From contig NZ_JAZHSB010000001.1 of NCBI RefSeq assembly GCF_036924715.1, positions 4,579,001 through 4,643,000 of the forward strand: a DNA stretch of 64,000 nucleotides. Reading direction: 5' to 3'. The stretch comes from Bradyrhizobium sp. AZCC 1721. GTDB taxonomy: Bacteria > Pseudomonadota > Alphaproteobacteria > Rhizobiales > Xanthobacteraceae. The first letter of the stretch is position 1, and each line of letters begins with the position of its first letter. The notes beneath the pieces were generated by a model. That model searched no databases. It was not told where the DNA came from and worked only from the letters and a program-made list of their open reading frames with translations. Position numbers and translations under genes: made by a program. Shown piece after piece: positions 28,226 through 37,800 of the stretch.

Positions 28226-29239
28226 ATGGACCTGAGGCGCCTACGAACATTTGTTGCCGTCGCCGAGTTGGGCACGGTGTCGAAAGCTGCGGTGCGCCTG
28301 CGCATAGGGCAGCCGGCCTTATCGCGGCAGCTCGGCGATCTTCAGCAAGAATTGGGCCTCACACTGTTTGACCGCGTTGGGCGCGGTCTCATCTTGACAG
28401 CAGCAGGCGAGCAGTTCCTTGCGGACTGTCGCCACGTATTGGCCCACATCGACGCGGTCCGCGAACGGGCCGAAGTCCTCCGCCGTGGAGACAGTGGGGT
28501 GCTGAAGCTTGCCGCTCCGCCGCACACCATCGAGAGCGTCTTGTCAACGTTTCTGCCTCGATACGCTGAGCGCTTTCCCGACGTCCATGTGAAACTGAGC
28601 GAAGCTCTTGGTCCCGAGCAGACGCCCTTGCTCGAACGCGGCGACGTTCATGTAGGCATCAGACATGATCAGGGCGACCGCCGCTTCGAGAGTCGGGTCT
28701 TGCCGCCAGATGAGGTCTTGGCCGCTTGCGCAGCATCGTTCGAGCTTGGCCAAGCCGGCCATATTGATATCGGCCGGCTCGCGTCTTATCCGTTGCTATT
28801 GCCGGATTCGGGCTACTCCATCCGCAGGCTGTTCGACGCAGCCTGCCGCCTTGCGGACGTTAGGCCAAATGTTCTGCTCGAGAGTCGTGCACCGCACACC
28901 CTGCTTGCGCTGGCGGAGGCTGGACAAGGCGTGGCAATCATCACATCGCTCCTGCGAACGGATCGCTACAAGCTGCGAATTCTTCGCGTGACGCATCGCC
29001 GCAAGCCAATTCGAGAACGATTTGCAATCCAATGGGACAAGCGTCGCCCCTTGCCGCCCTACGCCGAAAGCTTTTGCGAGGCGCTTGCGGAGTATATTCG
29101 TGAAGTCCTGCCGATCACACATCCGACCGAGAGCAAAATGGGCGGCGCGCGGAAACAATCCGCTATTCGAAAATCTCGCCAACGGCGAGGTAGTTCAAGG
29201 GTGGGCACGCGCGGAAAGCTGGGGGCCTACGAACAATGA
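28226..29239 (+). CDS. LysR-family transcriptional regulator, 337 aa
   Basis: The N-terminal winged HTH reads LRRLRTFVAVAELGTVSKAA ... IGQPALSRQLGDLQQELGLT. The C-terminal two-lobed effector-binding domain begins at about residue 90 (GVLKLAAPPHTIESVLSTFL). The start MDLRRLRTF at 28226 is typical; an ATG at 28199 would add nine residues and overlap the candidate operator. It is divergent from the ABC operon and probably regulates it. The last 40 residues (Lys/Arg/Ser-rich, ending GKLGAYEQ) exceed the usual length and run into IS-related sequence, so the original C-terminus may have been altered. Confidence 0.85.
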   Translation: MDLRRLRTFVAVAELGTVSKAAVRLRIGQPALSRQLGDLQQELGLTLFDRVGRGLILTAAGEQFLADCRHVLAHIDAVRERAEVLRRGDSGVLKLAAPPHTIESVLSTFLPRYAERFPDVHVKLSEALGPEQTPLLERGDVHVGIRHDQGDRRFESRVLPPDEVLAACAASFELGQAGHIDIGRLASYPLLLPDSGYSIRRLFDAACRLADVRPNVLLESRAPHTLLALAEAGQGVAIITSLLRTDRYKLRILRVTHRRKPIRERFAIQWDKRRPLPPYAESFCEALAEYIREVLPITHPTESKMGGARKQSAIRKSRQRRGSSRVGTRGKLGAYEQ

Positions 29240-29310
29240 CCGGTTTGGTCCAGACTGTGTGAAAACCCCGTCGATGCTATGATTCTCTTGCTGAATCGGC
29301 GGGGGAAGTG

Positions 29311-29991
29311 ATGCGGGGTTTCGTTCAAGGGGCGGATCGGCAGCAGACGACGCTGTTGCCGGAATGCCTTGATGATTGGGTCGACGAGAGCAATTCTATT
29401 CGCGCGGTCGATGTGTTCGTGGATGCGTTGGAACTGCGCGACCTCGGGTTCGATGGCGTTGATCCTGCGGCGACCGGCCGGCCGGCGTACCATCCTTCGC
29501 CGATGCTCAAGCTCTACATTTACGGCTATCTCAACCGGGTCCAATCGAGCCGGCGGCTGGAGCGCGAGGCTCGCCGCAATCTCGAGGTGATGTGGCTGAC
29601 CGGACGGCTCGCGCCGGATCACAAAACCATCGCCGACTTCCGCAAGGACAATGGCCCGGCGATCAAGAACGTTTGCGCGCAATTCGTCGAGTTGTGCCGC
29701 AAGATGGGCCTGCTGACAAAGGCCAGCGTTGCCATCGACGGCAGCAAATTCAAGGCCGTGAACAGTCGCGACAACAACTTCACGCAAGGCAAGATCCAGC
29801 GCCGCCAGAAGCAGATCGAAGAGAGCGTGGCGCGCTACTTGAGCCAGCTGGACACCGCCGACCGCCAGACTGCCGCAGGAGAAGAGCCGTCGGAAACGGT
29901 GCTGCTGACCAAGACGCGGCTTAGGGGAAAAGCTGGCGAAGCTCGAAGAAGAAGAGCTAATGGCATGCCCCACCGCGGCAAGGTTTGTTAA
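29311..29991 (+). pseudogene. IS1182-family transposase, 5' part, frameshifted and truncated
   Basis: The frame matches the N-terminal 40 percent of IS1182-type DDE transposases: FVQGADRQQTTLLPECLDDW, GRPAYHPSPMLKLYIYGYLN, LTGRLAPDHKTIADFRKDNG and the first-aspartate region SVAIDGSKFKAVNSRD. Near 29920 a base insertion shifts the expected LGEKLAKLEEEE into another frame. From about 29970 similarity ends. The left end of the element probably lies near 29250-29280 (the run with GTGTGAAAACC). The remaining catalytic residues are missing, so it is inactive. Confidence 0.85.
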
Positions 29992-30072
29992 TCATCCGCA
30001 GCATAACCGCGTCAGAACGAAGTTGGGTTTATCTGATCAGTCCGGGCCTGAGGTCATTGGAACAGAATCAGA

Positions 30073-30427
30073 TCATCTGCCTGGCAAGAAGCATCGGATT
30101 GTCAGGTGCTTAGCCCACAGCGGCCACACCATCGTCCGGCCGAATTTGTTGGGCTGCCGAAATAACGGCATCGTCGGGAACTTCAACCCACTCATTCTCA
30201 ATACGGACTCGATAATGACCATTGCTCGATTTCCACTCGGGATCTTTGACCACATATCCGTCAGCGAACGAGCAACATAGAGTCTTTCCGCTCGCGTGAT
30301 GATTAAACCATTCCTTCAGTGGCGAGTTCGCCCCGGCCGCCGTCATCCCGTGCGAGCGCTGGTCCGCAGAACAGTAAAAGGAAAAGCAGAAGCCGATCAT
30401 CGCCTCCGGCTGCTCCTGCTCCAGCAC
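30073..30427 (-). pseudogene. Small conserved rhizobial gene, frameshifted
   Basis: One frame encodes PLKEWFNHHASGKTLCCSFA, then DGYVVKDPEWKSSNGHYRVR and WVEVPDDAVIS, and runs into a stop at 30110. The overlapping frame supplies the expected ending, NKFGRTMVWPLWAKHLTIRC and FLPGR, with a stop at 30073. I recall intact homologues in Bradyrhizobium that join these parts (VPDDAV...VVWP...IRCFLPG) as a secreted protein of about 120 residues. A single indel near 30185 explains the break. The signal peptide is also unclear. Confidence 0.55.
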
Positions 30428-30523
30428 GCCTCAACAAGTAGCGAAATCACGATTACGCAGAGTTTACAGGCAATTCAGCTGTGCTGCTCGCGACCGCCTG
30501 CCTGTCCCAATTGAAGTCCGCCC

Positions 30524-30874
30524 TCACATCAGCGCCCCGCTTGCCGCAAACCCGGTGTGGCTTGCAACAAAGTTCCTGACGTGTTCGGGTACCGGTACGC
30601 TATCGATATCGCAGCGGGCTTGAATTTCTTCGGCTACTTGGTTGGAAACATCCTCGATCCAGTGCTCAAGTGTGTTGAAGGCCACGACGCGAACCGGAGC
30701 GTTGAATTGGCCGGTTAGGAGATCGGAGATGATCGTTTCGAGGTCATCCCGCTCGATCTCTTTTTCAGGGCAATCACTGCGTGACGCGCCGAAACTATCG
30801 AACACAAGGTAGACTGTCTGATCAGCGCCGTAAGGCACTCCCGTCAGCAAACAATTTGGCATATGCACCGCCAT
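30524..30874 (-). CDS. Hypothetical protein, 116 aa, preceded by conserved TGCATCC element
   Basis: The protein begins MAVHMPNCLLTGVPYGADQT and contains VYLVFDSFGASRSDCPEKEI and EHWIEDVSNQVAEEIQARCD. A good ribosome binding site (AGGAGAG) precedes the ATG. It has no signal peptide and looks like a compact cytoplasmic alpha/beta protein. I cannot name the family. Its upstream region carries the same element (30911-30968) found before the peptide-export operon, so it probably belongs to the same regulon. Confidence 0.65.
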   Translation of the reverse strand: MAVHMPNCLLTGVPYGADQTVYLVFDSFGASRSDCPEKEIERDDLETIISDLLTGQFNAPVRVVAFNTLEHWIEDVSNQVAEEIQARCDIDSVPVPEHVRNFVASHTGFAASGALM

Positions 30875-30910
30875 GTTGCTCTCCTTCGATCGAGGTTACT
30901 ATAAGGTCTG

Positions 30911-30968
30911 CCATGCTACTTCTAGTCGGAAGCCGACAATCTGGATGCACTGTTGCGCAAATTTTGTA
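30911..30968 (-). promoter_or_regulatory. Conserved TGCATCC element, copy A
   Basis: On the minus strand the sequence is CAAAATTT, a short spacer, TGCATCC, 14 bases, CGACTA, then GAAGTAGCATGGCAG. It lies 37-94 bases before the ATG at 30874. Three other strong copies (40821, 41701, 45933) share the same 14-base spacing. The layout fits an ECF-type -35/-10 promoter. Copies A and D also share the GAAGTA-CATGGCAG continuation. Confidence 0.6.
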
Positions 30969-30974
30969 CGGCAT

Positions 30975-31600
30975 TTGGCCCGCCTTTTAGCGCCATGCAG
31001 CCGGGCATGATTGCCGAGTCGCGCGCCCGGCGCCATCCTTATGAACCCGAGGATCGGCGCCAAATTCGCCGTGGATCGTTTCTCTGCATCGGCTTTGTCC
31101 GTAACGGGAAAAGATCAGCAGCTTCGGTGAGAGCGCGCCCTCGCCGTTCGCGGCTGACGCAGTCCGGCCCACGCGATTGGTCCGGTAAGGCGCGGAAGCG
31201 CATCCAGATAAGCGCAGAGCGGTACCTTTTCATTGTCCTTGCCAGAATGCAGCGCGTTGAGTCTGAGACGCCGTCGACGCCGAGACCACGGCCGCCACTC
31301 GTTAGCGCATGGGTGCACACGCCTGCGTAGCTCCACGCGCCGATCTGCTTCTCACGTAGAGGTCGTGACGTTGGTCAGCATGATTCGGTCAAGTGGTGCG
31401 GCGCGTGTCCAAGACCTGACCGGAGATCCGCGTTCCATCCCCTGATCGACCTTCCTTGGGCGGATTCACTTTCCGTCGATCCGCAAGCCAATAGCAGAAG
31501 CATTGGACAAGCAAGATTGCGAATCGCACCAATCGCTCGAACTCCGTTAACCACGGATACTCGCGGTGCTCGGGATTGACGACCAAATTGCTCGTTTCAT
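30975..31600. other. 626 bases without a supported gene
   Basis: Open frames exist on both strands (for example minus 31039-31320), but they are rich in Arg, Ser and Cys, lack start signals and resemble no family. The right-hand end lies just beyond the stop of the HlyD gene. No terminator hairpin with a T-run was identified. Confidence 0.35.
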
Positions 31601-32965
31601 TCAGGTTTCGCGGAAAGCGCGGGAAAAGCTATCGAAGGCCGGCTTCATGATGTACTCGAAAAACGTACGCTCTCCGGTCTTGATGTAGATGTCGGCCGGC
31701 ATGCCGGGTGTCGGGATGAATTCAGGCATGCGCTTGAGAATATCGTCTTGGTCTAGACGCACCCGAACCACATAGAATTCCCGACGCGTGTCACTCGCAG
31801 GGCGTGTATCGGCCTTGACCTGTACTTGCTCCGCCAATGCGTCCGCTGACACGTAGATGACGCTCGCGCCGACCATGGGCGTGATGCGCTGGTTGAGCGC
31901 CGACAGCCGCACCAGCGCCTCCTGACCTACGCTCACGTGCGAAATGTCCTTGGGACTCACATGTGCCTCGATGACGCGCTCTTCGCCTATCGGTAGGAGC
32001 TCAAGCAGCACGGCGCCAGGAGAGACGACGCCGCCCGGTGTATGGAAGTTCCTCTTCACCACGATGCCCCGGACCGGCGAGCGAACGTCGACCCGGTCGA
32101 CGACATCCTGCGCGGCGCGAATCTGCTCCTCCACGTCATCCAGGTCCGCTTCGGTCTCGCGCAGCTCCTTGATCGCATCCCGGAGCGCCGTCGAGTGGAG
32201 CTGGGCTATTCTTTCGTTCGCCTGAGAGATCCTCTCCTTCGAATCGGCGATGCGGCCAAGATACTCGCCGAGCTCTCCCTCGAGACTCGCCTCGGAGCGT
32301 TGCAGCGCCAGCACATCCGACTTGCGGACCAACTGCTGGCGAAGAAGCGAATTCTTGTCCTTCAGCTCTTCGGCGAACAGCGCAATACGCTGTTGGGTGG
32401 ACTGCACTTGAGCCTGATATCCGCGGATGCTTTCCTCCAGCCCGGCGATTTGCTTCATGAGTACGCTTTCCTGGGTCACGAGACTAGTCCGGCGTGCCCT
32501 CAGTTCGGTACGTTGCCGCTCAAGGACCGCTTTGATTTCCGGATCACGTGCGCTCGCGCTGAATGCTGCGGGAGTTTCGATTGTCTCTGAAGAGCTCATT
32601 TCAGCTTCGAGACGCGCCTTCATGGCGAGCAGCCGATACTTTTTTAAGACCAACCGCCTCAGCTTGGAGTTGGCAGCGGTGTCGTCCATGCGAACCAGCA
32701 CCTGGTTCGCCTCCACGGCATCACCGTCCTTTACCGCAATCTCGCGTATGATGCCGCCCTCGAGGTGCTGGACCAGCTTGTTCTGTCCGGTAGCCACGAA
32801 CGTGCCCGAGGTGACGACCGCACTGTTCAGTGGTGCGACTCCGGCCCAAACACCGAAACACCCGAGCCAAACGACCAGCATGGCGAGGCCGGTGAAGATG
32901 GGCCATCTGGCGCTCAGCGGAACGCCGCGGTACCACTCACCGGTGCTGTCCTTTTTTGCTTTCAT
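31601..32965 (-). CDS. HlyD-family type I secretion membrane fusion protein, 454 aa
   Basis: The start at 32965 (MKAKKDSTGEWYRG) has GGGAGGA upstream; the longer frame to 33046 overlaps the ABC gene and is rejected. One membrane helix (about 20-40, WPIFTGLAMLVVWLGCFGVW) is followed by a biotinyl-lipoyl half-motif (QHLEGGIIREIAVKDGDAVE), a long coiled coil (about 100-280) and the second lipoyl half (DVRSPVRGIVVKRNFHTPGG). The C-terminal beta region ends in the PrtE/LapC-like TGERTFFEYIMKPAFDS. It bridges the ABC ATPase to an outer-membrane TolC channel, which is not encoded in this window. Confidence 0.92.
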   Translation of the reverse strand: MKAKKDSTGEWYRGVPLSARWPIFTGLAMLVVWLGCFGVWAGVAPLNSAVVTSGTFVATGQNKLVQHLEGGIIREIAVKDGDAVEANQVLVRMDDTAANSKLRRLVLKKYRLLAMKARLEAEMSSSETIETPAAFSASARDPEIKAVLERQRTELRARRTSLVTQESVLMKQIAGLEESIRGYQAQVQSTQQRIALFAEELKDKNSLLRQQLVRKSDVLALQRSEASLEGELGEYLGRIADSKERISQANERIAQLHSTALRDAIKELRETEADLDDVEEQIRAAQDVVDRVDVRSPVRGIVVKRNFHTPGGVVSPGAVLLELLPIGEERVIEAHVSPKDISHVSVGQEALVRLSALNQRITPMVGASVIYVSADALAEQVQVKADTRPASDTRREFYVVRVRLDQDDILKRMPEFIPTPGMPADIYIKTGERTFFEYIMKPAFDSFSRAFRET

Positions 32966-32987
32966 GCTGTCCTCCCGCGCGGTCACC

Positions 32988-34808
32988 TCACGGGCCAGAG
33001 GATTCGATGCGTTGCGGCTGCTCCGGCTTACCTGCGGCGGCCCCACCGGGCGACCGAACCAGGCGGTGCAGCACGTCGCTCGGAGATCCGAATGCTTCGG
33101 CCCGTCCGGCCCGCAGGATGAGCACTTTGTCCACGCTGTTCAGCAGCGCAGGGCGCAGGGTTACCACCACCGCGGTGACCCCCCGCTTCTTGGCGCGCTG
33201 CAGGGTCTCGGTTAGAGCCAGCTCCCCCGCCGCGTCGAGATTCGAGTTGGGCTCGTCGAGGACGACGAGGCACGGATCACCGAAGAATGCCCGGGCGAGC
33301 GCGATGCGCTGCTTCTGTCCCCCGGAGAGCGGTCCGCCGCCGCGGTCGAGCACGGTCTCGTATCCTTGCGGCAGCTGACAGACCATGTCGTGGATGCCCG
33401 AGAATATCGCCGCCTCATAGATGCTCGCGTCGGGCAGGTCGTCCCGCATGCGGCAGATGTTCTGCTTGATCGTCCCGGGAAATAGCTCGACCTCCTGCGG
33501 CAGGTAGCCGGTATATTCGCCAAACTGGCGGCGATCCCAGTTGCGCAGCTCTGTTCCGTCCAGCCTGACCTTGCCGGCGGTCGGCACCAGACAGCCCACC
33601 AGAATGCGCGCGAGGGTCGACTTGCCCGACCCAGACGGTCCGACAATGGCAAGAGACTCTCCGGGCGCGAGCTCGAGCGACACGCTATTGAGCACCGGTT
33701 CCTTCGAGCCGGGCGGCAAATACAAGACCCGATCCACGGTCAGGCGCCCTTGCGGCTTGGGCAGGCGCAGCTTCGGCGTCTCGCGCTGGAATGACTCGAC
33801 CGCCTGCTTGACACGCGCATAGGCCGATCGCGCCTGAACGCAGCTGCGCCATCCCTCGATCAGCCCCTCGAGCGGCTGCAGCGCGCGGCCGACGATGATT
33901 GCGGCCGCGATCATCATGCCGCCGGTGATCTCGGCGTTGAGGGCCAGATAGGCGCCCACGCCGAGGATCGTGATCTGGGTCACGAGCCGGACGAACTTCG
34001 ACGCACCGCTTATCCAGAAATTCCGGTCAAGGGCTTGGCTCTGCACCGTCAGGGCCGGCGCCTGCCGGCGACCCCAATGAAGAATGCTCTCGCTCAGCAT
34101 TCCCATCGCATTGATCACCTGCGAATTTCGCGCCAGCGACTCGGCCGCCGCATCGGCCTCAGCAGCATGCAGGCCTGCCTCGCTCAGACGCTCCGAGGTC
34201 GCTTTCTGGTTGAGCACCGCAATCAGCACCAGTGCCAAGCCCGACACGACAGCGATTAAGCCGAGATCTCGGTGAATGAGAAATATGACTCCGAAGTAGA
34301 GGGGCGAGAGCGGCGCGTCCATCAGCATAAGCATGACGGGGCTCGAGATGAATCCCCGCACCTGGTGAAGGCTACGAATCGCCTGGATGGTCCCGCCCTC
34401 GCCGGCCCTGGCGTTGTTGATGCTGCTCGCCAGCACTGCACCGCCGAGCACCGCCTCCATCTTGGTCGCAAAACGCCCCAGCACCTGCCGACGCAGAATG
34501 TCGATGATCGAGAGGATGCCGATGAACGCCAGCGCGAGAGCCGAGAGCATCAGCAGTGTTTCGAGGCTGCGGCTCGTCAGCACGCGATCGGAAATCTGGA
34601 ACAGGTAGATCGGCAGCGTGAGCATCAGCAGATTCACGACGACCGAAAATGCAGCGACCGCAATCAGGTTCGTGCGCGCGACCGAACGCCAGGTGGCCAG
34701 CGGATTGACAGGTCCAACATAGTCGCGGGCCTCGCCGCCGGGTGTGACGCGAAGGTGATCTGCAGAATGGCTGCGCGGCGGATTGTCCAGTATCTCGACG
34801 GCCGCCAT
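32988..34808 (-). CDS. Type I secretion ABC transporter (PrtD-like permease/ATPase), 606 aa
   Basis: An N-terminal membrane domain of about six helices (from LIAVAAFSVVVNLLMLTLPI) is followed by a nucleotide-binding domain with Walker A GPSGSGKST, signature LSGGQKQR and Walker B CLVVLDEP. There is no C39 peptidase or C39-like domain at the N-terminus, which fits exporters of RTX or large adhesin substrates with C-terminal signals. It is 22 bases upstream of the HlyD gene and 11 bases downstream of the giant repeat-protein gene, so all three are co-transcribed. Candidate substrates are that repeat protein or the RTX protein at 6693-14300. Confidence 0.92.
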   Translation of the reverse strand: MAAVEILDNPPRSHSADHLRVTPGGEARDYVGPVNPLATWRSVARTNLIAVAAFSVVVNLLMLTLPIYLFQISDRVLTSRSLETLLMLSALALAFIGILSIIDILRRQVLGRFATKMEAVLGGAVLASSINNARAGEGGTIQAIRSLHQVRGFISSPVMLMLMDAPLSPLYFGVIFLIHRDLGLIAVVSGLALVLIAVLNQKATSERLSEAGLHAAEADAAAESLARNSQVINAMGMLSESILHWGRRQAPALTVQSQALDRNFWISGASKFVRLVTQITILGVGAYLALNAEITGGMMIAAAIIVGRALQPLEGLIEGWRSCVQARSAYARVKQAVESFQRETPKLRLPKPQGRLTVDRVLYLPPGSKEPVLNSVSLELAPGESLAIVGPSGSGKSTLARILVGCLVPTAGKVRLDGTELRNWDRRQFGEYTGYLPQEVELFPGTIKQNICRMRDDLPDASIYEAAIFSGIHDMVCQLPQGYETVLDRGGGPLSGGQKQRIALARAFFGDPCLVVLDEPNSNLDAAGELALTETLQRAKKRGVTAVVVTLRPALLNSVDKVLILRAGRAEAFGSPSDVLHRLVRSPGGAAAGKPEQPQRIESSGP

Positions 34809-34819
34809 GTTCGCCCCCG

Positions 34820-37800
34820 CTATAGGATAGCAAGTTCAGGGTCTGTTGGCTGATTCGTATCCGCGATCTCGGGAGGCGGCGGCGCAGTGTCAGACGCCGA
34901 CGCGGCGTCGGCCGAAGACCCGGTATCCTGCGGTGGAACTGCGCTATCGCTGCTAAGGTTAACGCCGTAATCGGTGTACTCGGTTCCGGTGTGCAGAGCG
35001 TTTTCTGGTGGCGGTGGCTCATCGTTCAAGGCGATCACGTCGCCTGCGGCCTTATCGACCGGCGCCGCATCCGCAACAGTGTCGCTGGCCACGGTCCCGG
35101 TGTCGGCCGGATCTGACACGTCGCTGGCCGGATCGCTCACTGTGGCAGCTGTTGTCGTCGGCGCCGGCTCGGTCGTCTCAACTGGCGCCGCATCCGCAAC
35201 AGCGTCGCTAGCCACGGTCCCGGTGTCGGCCGGATCTGACACGTCGCTGGCCGGATCGCTCACGGCGGCAGCTGTTGTCGTCGGCGCCGGCTCGGTCGTC
35301 TCAACTGGCGCCGCATCCGCAACAGCGTCGCTGGCCGCGGTCCCGGTGTCGGCCGGATCTGACACGTCGCTGGTCGGATCGCTCACGGCGGCAGCTGTTG
35401 TCGTCGGCGCCGGCTCGGTCGTCTCAACTGGCGCCGCATCCGCAACAGCGTCGCTGGCCGCGGTCCCGGTGTCGGCCGGATCTGACACGTCGCTGGTCGG
35501 ATCGCTCACGGCGGCAGCTGTTGTCGTCGGCGCCGGCTCGGTCGTCTCAACTGGCGCCGCATCCGCAACAGCGTCGCTGGCCGCGGTCCCGGTGTCGGCC
35601 GGATCTGACACGTCGCTGGTCGGATCGCTCACGGCGGCAGCTGTTGTCGTCGGCGCCGGCTCGGTCGTCTCAACTGGCGCCGCATCCGCAACAGCGTCGC
35701 TGGCCGCGGTCCCGGTGTCGGCCGGATCTGACACGTCGCTGGTCGGATCGCTCACGGTGGCAGCTGTTGTCGTCGGCGCCGGCTCGGTCGCCTCAACGAC
35801 TGGCGCCGCATCCGCAACAGTGTCGCTGGCCGCGGTCCCGGTGTCGGCCGGATCTGACACGTCGCTGGTCGGATCGCTCACGGTGGCAGCTGTTGTCGTC
35901 GGCGCCGGCTCGGTCGCCTCAACGACCGGCGCCGCATCCGCAACAGCGTCGCTGGCCACGGTCCCGGTGTCGGCCGGATCTGACACGTCGCTGGTCGGAT
36001 CGCTCACGGTGGCAGCTGTTGTCGTGAGCACCGGCTCGGTCGCCTCAACGACTGGCGCCGCATCCGCAACAGCGTCGCTGGCCACGGTCCCGGTGTCGGC
36101 CGGATTTGACACGTCGCTGCTCGGATCGCCCAAGGTGGCAGCTGTTGTCGTGAGCACCGGCTCGGTCGCCTCAACGACTGGCCCCGCATCCGCAACAGTG
36201 TCGCTGGCCACGGTCCCGGTGTCGGCCGGATTTGACACGTCGCTGCTCGGATCGCCCAAGGTGGCAGCTGTTGTCGTGAGCACCGGCTCGGTCGTCTCAA
36301 CGACTGGCCCCGCATCCGCAAGAGCGTCGCTGGCCACGATCCCGGTGCCGGCCGGATCTGACACGTCGCTGGTTACGTCGTTGGTCGGATCGCTCACGGC
36401 GGCAGCTATTGTCGTCGGCGCCGGCTCGGTCGTCTCAACGACCGGCGCCGCATCCGCAAGAGTGTCGCTGACTGCACTTAACGGTTGTGCCACGTCACCG
36501 GTCACCGGCGCGATCGTCCCGCCCATGTCATCGGTCAGCGTACCCGCGCTGTCGCTCACCGTTGCGAGCACCGGCTGCGCCGCCGCCTCGACCGGCGCGA
36601 TCGTCCCGCCCACGTCATCGGTCAGCGTGCTTACGGTGTCGCTTACCGTTGCCAGCACCGGCTGCGCCGCCGCCTCGACCGGCGCGATTGAGCCGCCGAC
36701 GTCATCGGTCAGCGTGCTTACGGTGTCGCTCACCGTTGCGAGCACCGGCTGCGCCGCCGCCTCGACCGGCGAGATCGTCCCGCCCATGTCATCGGTCAGC
36801 GTACCCGCGCTGTCGCTCACCGTTGCGAGCACCGGCTGCGCCGCCGCCTCGACCGGCGCGATCGTCCCGCCGACGTCATCGGTCAGCGTGCCCACGGTGT
36901 CGCTTACCGTTGCCAGCACCGGCTGTGCCGCCGCCTCGACCGGCGCGATCGTCCCGCCCATGTCATCGGTCAGCGTACCCGCGCTGTCGCTTACCGTTGC
37001 CAGCACCGGCTGCGCCGCCGCCTCGACCGGCGCGATCGTGCCGCCCATGTCATCGGTCAGCGTACCCGCGCTGTCGCTTACCGTTGCCAGCACCGGCTGC
37101 GCCGCCGCCTCGACCGGCGCGATCGTCCCGCCCACGTCATCGGTCAGCGTGCTTACGGTGTCGCTTACCGTTGCCAGCACCGGCTGCGCCGCCGCCTCGA
37201 CCGGCGCGATCGTGCCGCCCACGTCATCGGTCAGCGTACCCGCGCTGTCGCTTACCGTTGCCAGCACCGGCTGCGCCGCCGCCTCGACCGGCGCGATCGT
37301 GCCGCCGACGTCATCGGTCAGCGTGCTTACGGTGTCGCTCACCGTTGCCAGCACCGGCTGCGCCGCCGCCTCGACCGGCGCGATCGTGCCGCCCACGTCA
37401 TCGGTCAGCGTACCCGCGCTGTCGCTTACCGTTGCCAGCACCGGCTGCGCCGCCGCCTCGACCGGCGCGATCGTGCCGCCGACGTCATCGGTCAGCGTGC
37501 TTACGGTGTCGCTCACCGTTGCCAGCACCGGCTGCGCCGCCGCCTCGACCGGCGCGATCGAGCCGCCGACGTCATCGGTCAGCGTGCTTACGGTGTCGCT
37601 CACCGTCGCCAGCGCCGGCTGCGCCGCCGCCTCGACCGGCGCGATCGTGCCGCCGACGTCATCGGTCAGCGTGCTTACGGTGTCGCTCACCGTTGCCAGC
37701 ACCGGCTGCGCCGCCGCCTCGACCGGCGCGATCGTGCCGCCGACGTCATCGGTCAGCGTAGCCGCGCTGTCGGTCACCGTCGCCAGCACCGGCTGCGCCG

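Noticed and set aside
29311..29991. Intact IS1182 transposase
   Set aside because: Only the N-terminal part is present, with a frameshift near 29920 and loss of similarity after about 29970.
31039..31320. Minus-strand gene in the gap beyond the HlyD stop
   Set aside because: Chance-like composition, no start signal and no family resemblance.
36487..37761. Second plus-strand frame (Arg/Pro/Ser-rich) over the 87-bp repeats
   Set aside because: Same cause as above; composition is typical of a shadow frame of GC-rich repeats.
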